Shown one piece after another: positions 45,278 to 51,237 of a DNA stretch of 64,000 nt. This DNA comes from Streptomyces sp. 549 (lineage in GTDB: Bacteria; Actinomycetota; Actinomycetes; Streptomycetales; Streptomycetaceae). Location: contig NZ_JASKMT010000001.1 in the NCBI RefSeq assembly GCF_030124175.1, forward strand, positions 248,001 through 312,000. Reading direction: 5' to 3'. The position numbers and the translations under genes are program-made. The notes beneath the pieces were generated by a model. The model was not told where the DNA came from and did no database searches. It worked only from the letters and a program-made list of their open reading frames with translations. How positions within the stretch are numbered: position 1 is the first letter of the stretch; every line of letters starts with the position of its first letter.

Positions 45278-46144
45278 TCACTCCCCGCCGCGCAGTACGG
45301 AGTTGCCCTCGTGGGTGGCGGGTGTCTCCGTGCCGCCGGGGCGGGGGTCGAGGTCGGTGTCCAGTCGGCCGCTGAGGGAGTAGAACGCGACCGGGTTGCG
45401 CCACAGCACCTGATCGACGTCGTCCTCGGTGAAGCCGGCGGCGAGCATCGTGTCGCCGACCCGGCGGGTGCTCAGCGGGTCGCTGTGTCCCCAGTCGGCG
45501 GCGGAGTTGACCAGGACGCGGCTGGTTCCGTGCGCCCGCAGCAGGGCCACCGTCCGGTCGGGGTCCATCTTGGTGTCGGGGTAGACGGAGAAGCCCAGCC
45601 AGCAGCCGCTGTCGGCGGCGGCGCGCACGGTGGTCTCGTTGAGGTGGTCCAGCAGGGTGCGCTCGGGTGGCAGCGCCGACTCGCGCAGCACGTCGAGGGT
45701 GCGCCGGACGCCTTCGGCCTTGTCGCGGTGCGGGGTGTGGACGAGGGCGGGCAGGCCGTGGTCGGCGGCGAGTTGCAACTGGGCGGCGAGGGCGGTGTCC
45801 TCGGCCGGGGTCATGGAGTCGTAGCCGATCTCGCCGACGGCGACGACGCCGTCCTTGTCGAGGTAGCGCGGCAGCGCGTCGAGCACCGGCACGCAGCGCG
45901 GGTCGCCGGCCTCCTTGGGGTTGAGCGCGAGCGTGCAGTGGTGGCTGATGCCGTACTGGGAGGCGCGGAACGGCTCCCAGCCGAGCAGCGCGTCGAAGTA
46001 GTCGTGGAACGAGCCGGGCGAGGTACGCGGCTGGCCGAGCCAGAAGGCCGGTTCGACGACGGCGCGCACACCGGCTGCGTGCATGCGTGCGTAGTCGTCG
46101 GTGGTCCGGGAGGTCATGTGGATGTGCGGGTCGAAGATGCGCAT
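45278..46144 (-). CDS. eboB: TatD-family metal-dependent hydrolase (EboB-like)
   Basis: A 288-residue protein, ATG 46144. The first metal motif is FDPHIHMTSR (H-x-H). AVGEIGYDSM, ALVHTPHRDK, LLDHLNE and VNSAADWGHSDPL supply the remaining His/Glu/Asp ligands of the TatD/amidohydrolase barrel. The PAFWLGQP segment and the C-terminus VDQVLWRNPVAFYSLSGRL match EboB rather than nuclease TatD. Its ATG overlaps the eboA stop (TGATG). Its substrate is unknown. Confidence 0.83.
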   Translation of the reverse strand: MRIFDPHIHMTSRTTDDYARMHAAGVRAVVEPAFWLGQPRTSPGSFHDYFDALLGWEPFRASQYGISHHCTLALNPKEAGDPRCVPVLDALPRYLDKDGVVAVGEIGYDSMTPAEDTALAAQLQLAADHGLPALVHTPHRDKAEGVRRTLDVLRESALPPERTLLDHLNETTVRAAADSGCWLGFSVYPDTKMDPDRTVALLRAHGTSRVLVNSAADWGHSDPLSTRRVGDTMLAAGFTEDDVDQVLWRNPVAFYSLSGRLDTDLDPRPGGTETPATHEGNSVLRGGE

Positions 46145-46734
46145 CAGGGCTCCTTCGGGCCGGACGTGCGGGGGGCTGCGGCGAGTCGGGCTGCGCGGTG
46201 CAGGTCCTCGGGCACCGGCCGGCCGGCGGCGGTGCGTTCGCGAGCCTGGCCGTGCAGCATTCGGGCGAACTCCTCGTCCCCGGCGGCGCGTTCGGCCAGC
46301 CCGTGCACGGCGGTGAGCGGGACGCCGGTGAAGAGGCACTTCAGCACCGCCTGGCGCCATGCCGGTTGTGGCAGGTGCCGGGCGCCGTAGGGGCCCAGCG
46401 CGGTGGCGATCAGCCGCGGGTCGTGGGTGCGCAGGGCGTCCTCGACCAGGGGCAGGCACCGCTCGGCGACGGGCAGGTGCGGCAGCGCGTCGAGCACGGC
46501 GCGGCGTTCGGCGGCGGTGCCGTGCCCGTAGAGCAGGGCGCAGGTCTGCGGGTCGGCTGCCGCCGCGTGCAGCAGCAGGACGCGGGCGTCGTGCGCGGCG
46601 GCCCGCCCGCAGTGCCGGCCTGCGGCGGCGAAGTTGCCCTCCAGGTGGGCGGGTTCGTCGAGGGCGCGGGTGAGCCAGTCGGCCGCGTCGCAGTCCAGCC
46701 GCTCGTGCAGCCGCCGTCGCAGTTCGGTCAGCAC
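46144..46734 (-). CDS. eboA: EboA-like helical protein
   Basis: A 196-residue, largely helical protein, GTG 46734 behind GGAGAGGAG, overlapping the upstream isomerase gene by 7 bp. Segments LDEPAHLEGNFAAAGRHCGR, RLIATALGPYGARHLPQPAW and KCLFTGVPLTAVHGLAER fit the EboA family, which has no known enzymatic motif. Conserved position beside EboB and EboE supports the call. It may be a scaffold or partner for the other Ebo proteins. Confidence 0.78.
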   Translation of the reverse strand: MLTELRRRLHERLDCDAADWLTRALDEPAHLEGNFAAAGRHCGRAAAHDARVLLLHAAAADPQTCALLYGHGTAAERRAVLDALPHLPVAERCLPLVEDALRTHDPRLIATALGPYGARHLPQPAWRQAVLKCLFTGVPLTAVHGLAERAAGDEEFARMLHGQARERTAAGRPVPEDLHRAARLAAAPRTSGPKEP

Positions 46735-47642
46735 GGGTGCTCCTCTCCCGGGCGGGGTCCGGTCTTGGCTGCCCGCCTCTCGGCGGCGCGCAGGAACTCC
46801 AGGGATTCGGCGGCGAGTCGCGGGCCGGCGTGGGAGTCGCGCGGCAGTTCCACCCCGACCAGGCCGCGGTAGCCGCTCTCGCGCAGCGCGGCGAGCACCG
46901 GCGGGAAGTCGATCTCCCCTTCGCCCAGGGGCAGGTGCTCGTGCACGCCGCGCCGCATGTCCTCGATCTGGACGTGCCGCAGCCACGGCGCGCTGTCGGC
47001 CACGCACTGCGCGGGCGGTTCGGGTTCCAGGCACTGGCAGTGCCCGATGTCGAGGGTGAGCCCGAGCGCCGGGGGGCTGCCCAGCGCGGTGCGCAGCCGG
47101 TGGAAGCCGGCGAGGTCGGCGAGCAGGTGTCCGGGTTCGGGTTCCACGGCCAGCGGGACCCCGGTGGCGTCGGCGGCGGTCAGCACCCGGCCGATGCCGT
47201 CGCCGAGTCGCTGCCAGCCCGCGCCGGGCCCGGTGCCCGGTGGCAGGGTGCCGCTGAAGCAGTGCACGGCGTGCGCGCCGAGGTCGGCGGCGACCCGGAC
47301 GGCGGTGAGCAGCAGCGTGGTGCGGGCGGCGCGGGCCTGCGGGTCGGGGTCGAGCAGCGTGGGGTGGTGTTTGCGGCGCGGGTCGAGCACGTAGCGGGCG
47401 CCGGTCTCGACGGTGACGGAGAGGCCGTGCCGGGCGAGCGCGGCGGCGACGCGGGAGGTGCGGGCGGCGAGGCCGGGACCGAGGGGGTCGAGGTGCATGT
47501 GGTCGAGGGTGAGGCTGACGCCGTCGTAGCCGAGGTCGGCGAGCAGGGCGAGCGCGTCGTCGAGCCGGAGGTCGGTGAGGCCGTTGGTGCCGTAGGCCAG
47601 GCGCAGCGGGAGTCCGCCGGCCGGGAGGGGTGAACCGCTCAT
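46728..47642 (-). CDS. TIM-barrel sugar phosphate isomerase/epimerase in the ebo-like cluster
   Basis: A 304-residue protein, ATG 47642, overlapping the prenyltransferase stop by 4 bp and eboA by 7 bp. The AP-endonuclease-2 barrel is clear: LRLAYGTNGLTDLRLDDALA, YDGVSLTLDHMHLDP, AHAVHCFSGTLPPG, LAVEPEPGHLLAD, LGLTLDIGHCQCLEP and LRHVQIEDMRRGVHEHLPLG, with Glu/Asp/His/Glu metal ligands. It is distinct from EboE and is an extra member compared with the minimal cyanobacterial cluster. It could isomerise a cyclitol or sugar intermediate. Confidence 0.83.
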   Translation of the reverse strand: MSGSPLPAGGLPLRLAYGTNGLTDLRLDDALALLADLGYDGVSLTLDHMHLDPLGPGLAARTSRVAAALARHGLSVTVETGARYVLDPRRKHHPTLLDPDPQARAARTTLLLTAVRVAADLGAHAVHCFSGTLPPGTGPGAGWQRLGDGIGRVLTAADATGVPLAVEPEPGHLLADLAGFHRLRTALGSPPALGLTLDIGHCQCLEPEPPAQCVADSAPWLRHVQIEDMRRGVHEHLPLGEGEIDFPPVLAALRESGYRGLVGVELPRDSHAGPRLAAESLEFLRAAERRAAKTGPRPGEEHPC

Positions 47643-48532
47643 GTGGGGCTGACCTTTCGGGACAACCGCCGGGCCAGCGGCAGCAGTGCGAGCAGGGACA
47701 GTCCGGTGGCGGGGGCGCCGGCGCGGGCGGCGAGGGCGGCCTGCAACGGGATCATGGCGCGGATGCCGCCGCCGACGGCCTGCTGCAGGAAGTGGGGCGA
47801 GGGGTTGAGCGCGGCGTGCGTGAGGGGGCGGAGGCAGCCGGCGGCGTAGAGCGCCGCCGCGGCGGTCTGCGGGAGCCGGGCGGGGTCGGTGAACGCGCGT
47901 CCCGGTCCGGCGGCGAGCGCGACGGCGGAGGTGGCTGCGAGCGCGGCTGCGGGTGCGGCGGGGCCGCCGCCGGTGGCCTCCCGGCGGGAGACGGCGGTGA
48001 CCGCTGCGGTGTGGGCGGCGAGCAGCCCGGCGGCGGGCAGGGCGGCCCGGAGGGCGGCAGCGGCTCGAGGCGGGCGGGTGCCGCCGCGCGGCACGGCGGC
48101 GGCGCCGAGCAGCACGTCGAGGCCCCGGGCGGCGGCCATTGCGGCGGGTGCGGCCGGGGTGTGCTTGAGGGTGAGGTCGTAGGCCCAGACGGTCGTGGCG
48201 AGCGCGGTGGCGGTGACGGCGGCGGCCCGTCCGGTGGTGGCGGCGAGGCCGACGCCGGCGGCGGTCAGCAGTGCGGCGGCGGTGAGCGCGGATGCCGGGG
48301 TGACGCGTCCCGAGGGCAGCGGGCGCTCGGGGCGCTCGACGGCGTCCAGGTGGCGGTCGGACCAGTCGTTGAGCGCCATGCCCGCCTGGTACAGGCAGAG
48401 GGAGGCGGCTGCCGCGCGCAGCGTGGCGGGCCCCGGCCGGTGCCCGGCCGCCGCGCTGCCGGCCAGGGTGTCGCCGGGCACGCTGCACCAGGCGGGCAGT
48501 CGCAGCAGCTCCGCCCAGTCACGGGCGGTCAC
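47639..48532 (-). CDS. eboC: UbiA-family prenyltransferase (EboC-like)
   Basis: A 297-residue integral membrane protein, GTG 48532, overlapping the cyclase gene by 4 bp. The first Asp-rich motif is YQAGMALNDWSDRHLDAVER with PLPSGRVTP, typical of UbiA enzymes that bind Mg-prenyl diphosphate. A second conserved block is WAYDLTLKHTPAAPAAMAAA then RGLDVLLGA. Seven or more hydrophobic helices follow, with the EboC-type end HAALNPSPHFLQQAVGGGIRAMIPLQAALA. It would prenylate an acceptor, probably the product of the neighbouring cyclase. Confidence 0.85.
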   Translation of the reverse strand: MTARDWAELLRLPAWCSVPGDTLAGSAAAGHRPGPATLRAAAASLCLYQAGMALNDWSDRHLDAVERPERPLPSGRVTPASALTAAALLTAAGVGLAATTGRAAAVTATALATTVWAYDLTLKHTPAAPAAMAAARGLDVLLGAAAVPRGGTRPPRAAAALRAALPAAGLLAAHTAAVTAVSRREATGGGPAAPAAALAATSAVALAAGPGRAFTDPARLPQTAAAALYAAGCLRPLTHAALNPSPHFLQQAVGGGIRAMIPLQAALAARAGAPATGLSLLALLPLARRLSRKVSPT

Positions 48533-49686
48533 GCGCCGGGCTCCAGCCGCTCGGCGAGGGCGACGAGGGCCTGCCACTGGCCGGGAAGGTCGGCCGGGCC
48601 GGACTCGGGGTCCTTGAAGTAGAAGCCGAGGCCGTCCACGGGTCCGGTCAGACCGGCGGCGTGGGCGCGGGCGGTGAGGCGGGTGAGGTCGAGCACGAGC
48701 GGGGCGGCGAGTGCGGAGTCGCAGCCCTGCCAGATGGTCTGCAGGACCATGCGGGAGCCGAGGAAGCCGTCGAAGGCGACGTGGTCCCAGGCGGTCTTCC
48801 AGTCGCCGAGGGAGGGCACGTCGTCGATGTGCACCTGGCCCTCGGGGACGGTGCCGAGGGTTTCGGCGAGCACCCGTTCCTTGCCTGCGTTCTTGGCCGC
48901 GGCGGCGGCCGGGTCGGCGAGGGCGGCGCCGTCGCCGCCGCCCAGCAGGTTGGTGCCCGACCAGGCGCGGACCGCCAGGGCGCGGTGGTGGAACATCGGG
49001 CCCAGCACGGACCGCAGCAGGGTCTGGCCGGTCTTGCCGTCGCGTCCGGCGTGCGGCAGGCCCGACCGGCGGGCGGCGTCGGCCAGGCGGGGGTGGCGCA
49101 GGCCGGTGGCGGGGGTGAAGTCGACGAAGGGGCAGCCGGCGCGGAGCGCGGCGGCTGCGTAGAGCGAGCTGGGCGGCAGCCGGTCGTCGCCCGGGGCGGG
49201 CGCGGCTTCGGTCGAGGCGACGTTGACGACGACGGTGCGGGCGAGGTGGTGGCGGGCGGTGAAGGCGGTCAGGTCGGCGGCGAAGGCGTCGACCAGTTCC
49301 TGCTCGCTGCGGGTGTCGCCGCTGAGCGGCCCGCCGGGGCGGATTTCCGCGTCGGCGGCGGTGAGGTGGCGGTGTACTGCGGCGGGCAGACCGTACGGCA
49401 GCACGCCGCCTGCCACGAGGGCGTCGGCGCGCTTGGTGAGCGGCACGCAGCTGGTGTCGTGCCCGCCGAAGACCAGGGAGTCCAGCGGCGGCAGGGCGCT
49501 GTCGGCGAAGAGCGGGGTCTCGGTGACCAGTCCGACGGGCGGGTGGAGTCCGGCGGTGAGTGCGGCACAGCCGGCGATCGCGGTGGTGGCTACCGAGCCT
49601 CGGGCGCCGATGAGCCAGACGCCGGTGCGCGGTGCGGTACGGGGTGCGGTGCCGGGTGTGGCGCCTTCGGGGACGGAGTCGGTCAC
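48529..49686 (-). CDS. Myo-inositol-1(3)-phosphate synthase-like sugar phosphate cyclase
   Basis: A 385-residue protein, GTG 49686 behind GGGAGGAAGG. The Rossmann start is GVWLIGARGSVATTAIAG (NAD binding). The inositol-phosphate-synthase core appears as RTVVVNVASTEAAP, CPFVDFTPATG, the catalytic-lysine region HAGRDGKTGQTLLRSVLGPM, WSGTNLLGGGDGAALADPAA, and DDVPSLGDWKTAWDHVAFDG. It would cyclise glucose 6-phosphate or a related sugar phosphate. It is the first gene of the coupled cluster and occupies the functional slot of the dehydroquinate-synthase-like EboD of other ebo clusters. It is divergent from housekeeping Ino1, so the exact substrate is open. Confidence 0.85.
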   Translation of the reverse strand: MTDSVPEGATPGTAPRTAPRTGVWLIGARGSVATTAIAGCAALTAGLHPPVGLVTETPLFADSALPPLDSLVFGGHDTSCVPLTKRADALVAGGVLPYGLPAAVHRHLTAADAEIRPGGPLSGDTRSEQELVDAFAADLTAFTARHHLARTVVVNVASTEAAPAPGDDRLPPSSLYAAAALRAGCPFVDFTPATGLRHPRLADAARRSGLPHAGRDGKTGQTLLRSVLGPMFHHRALAVRAWSGTNLLGGGDGAALADPAAAAAKNAGKERVLAETLGTVPEGQVHIDDVPSLGDWKTAWDHVAFDGFLGSRMVLQTIWQGCDSALAAPLVLDLTRLTARAHAAGLTGPVDGLGFYFKDPESGPADLPGQWQALVALAERLEPGA

Positions 49687-49774
49687 GCCTTCCTCCCTGG
49701 GTGACTGGCGGGGTGGTGCGGTGCGGGGTGGGCGGGGAGGAGTCGGCGTTCTCCTCCCCGCCGCGTGGCCGCGG

Positions 49775-49792
49775 GCCGCCCCCTCGGGCGGC
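49775..49792 (-). terminator. Hairpin after the ThuA gene
   Basis: GCCGCCC (49775-49781) and GGGCGGC (49786-49792) pair around CCTC, 11 bp beyond the ThuA stop. Partial termination here could separate the secreted enzymes from the ebo-like operon. Confidence 0.5.
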
Positions 49793-49802
49793 GCCCGGCC
49801 GG

Positions 49803-51209
49803 CTAGTCGGCCGGGACCGGTCGGCAGTCCTGCTGGTCGGTGTGCCGGTCGGGGCAGGCCAGTTCCTGGATGCGGATGTCGCGGAAGGACACCTCGTCGG
49901 CGTCGCCGTGGTTCTGCAGGCCGATGTGCCCGGCGGTGAGGTCGCGCTGCGGGTCGGTGCTGGTGAAGTCGTTGATCCGGGTCCCGTTGAGCCAGACCTG
50001 GATGCGGTCGCGTTCGACCCGGATCTCGTAGGTGTTCCACTCCCCCGGCGGGTTGAGCACCGCGTCGCGTGCGGCGGTGTCGGCGGACTGGAAGCCGTAG
50101 ACGGCACCGGTGGTGCGGTCGGGGCTGTCGGTGGCGTCGATCTGGATCTCGTAGCCGCGGTTCACGGCCGACCAGGGGTCGTCGGAGGCGGGAAAGCCCA
50201 CGAAGATCCCGGAGTTGTCGTCTCCGGTGACACGCCAGTCGAGTTTCAGCGAGTAGGCGCCGAACTCCTTGGCCTGGTACCAGTACAGGCCCATGCCGCC
50301 GGACGAGGTGAGCGTTCCGGCGGCTTCGTCGAGCGTGAAGCCGCCCGGTCCGGCCTGCTGCCACCCGTCGGTGCCGGTTCCGTCGAACAGCGGTGTGTAG
50401 CCGTTCTCGGGACGGCAGTCGGCGTGTGCCTCGCCGGTGGCGTAGCGGATGCCGCCGAGCAGGTGGGCGCGGAAGTCGGGCTCCGAGTAGGACTCGGCGG
50501 TGTGTCCGCCACCGGTGTAGAAGGCCCGGCCGCCCTCGTACTCCTGGCACCAGGCGATCGGGTGGTCCTCACCCATCGCGCCACCGGTGTAGGACGTCTC
50601 GTCGAGGGTGGCGAGCACCCGGGCCTGGTCACGCGGGTTGCTGCGGTAGTCGTACCACTCGTCGGTGCGTTCCCAGATGCGGCCCAGGTGCGCCGTCGCG
50701 GGGTGCGCGTGGTCGGCGACCTCGACGGTGGCGGGCTGGATGTGCGGGTGGGAGGCGAAGTAGGCGCCGACCAGGCCGCCGTAGAACGGCCAGTCGTACT
50801 CGGTGTCGGCCGCCGCGTGCACCCCGACGTAGCCGCCGCCGTCGGCGATGTAGCCCTCGAATGCCTGCTGCTGGTCGGAGTTGAGCACGTCGCCGGTGGT
50901 GGACAGGAAGACGACGGCGTCGTAACCGGCGAGCGTGCCGGGGGTGAAGTCGGCGGAGTCCTCGGTGTGGTCGACGCCGAAGCCGTGCTCGGCGCCGAGT
51001 TCGCGCAGGGCGGCGACGCCCTGCGGGATGGAGTCGTGCCGGTACCCGGCGGTCCTGGAGAAGACCAGGATGCGGGTGTCCGCCGCTGCGGGGCCGGCAT
51101 GCCGGTCGGTTACGGCGGCGGCCGAGGGGTCTGCGTGCGCGGGCAGGGCCGCCGCCGCTCCCAGGAGGAGGACGGCAGCGGCAGCCGCCAGGCGCGTGGG
51201 GAGTTTCAT
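49803..51209 (-). CDS. Secreted ThuA - DUF1080 (3-keto-disaccharide hydrolase) fusion
   Basis: A 468-residue exported protein, ATG 51209 behind AAGGAG. Residues 1-27 are a Sec signal (LAAAAAVLLLGAAAALPAHA). Residues ~45-255 are a ThuA/trehalose-utilisation domain with a glutamine-amidotransferase-like fold: RILVFSRTAGYRHDSIPQGV, GYDAVVFLSTTGDVLN, YVGVHAAADTEYDW. Residues ~265-455 are DUF1080, a concanavalin-like domain (YTPLFDGTGTDGWQQAG, DDNSGIFVGFPASDD, EWNTYEIRVERDRIQVWLNG). DUF1080 enzymes cleave 3-keto-glycosides. It is 28 bp from the PQQ-type dehydrogenase gene, so the two probably act in sequence outside the cell. Confidence 0.88.
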   Translation of the reverse strand: MKLPTRLAAAAAVLLLGAAAALPAHADPSAAAVTDRHAGPAAADTRILVFSRTAGYRHDSIPQGVAALRELGAEHGFGVDHTEDSADFTPGTLAGYDAVVFLSTTGDVLNSDQQQAFEGYIADGGGYVGVHAAADTEYDWPFYGGLVGAYFASHPHIQPATVEVADHAHPATAHLGRIWERTDEWYDYRSNPRDQARVLATLDETSYTGGAMGEDHPIAWCQEYEGGRAFYTGGGHTAESYSEPDFRAHLLGGIRYATGEAHADCRPENGYTPLFDGTGTDGWQQAGPGGFTLDEAAGTLTSSGGMGLYWYQAKEFGAYSLKLDWRVTGDDNSGIFVGFPASDDPWSAVNRGYEIQIDATDSPDRTTGAVYGFQSADTAARDAVLNPPGEWNTYEIRVERDRIQVWLNGTRINDFTSTDPQRDLTAGHIGLQNHGDADEVSFRDIRIQELACPDRHTDQQDCRPVPAD

Positions 51210-51237
51210 GTCGGCTCCTTGGTCCTGGGCGGTCGGG

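Noticed and set aside
44162..46390. 742-codon plus-strand frame across eboE and eboB
   Set aside because: It is antisense to well-supported genes, with a low-complexity Gly/Val/Ala composition and no motif.
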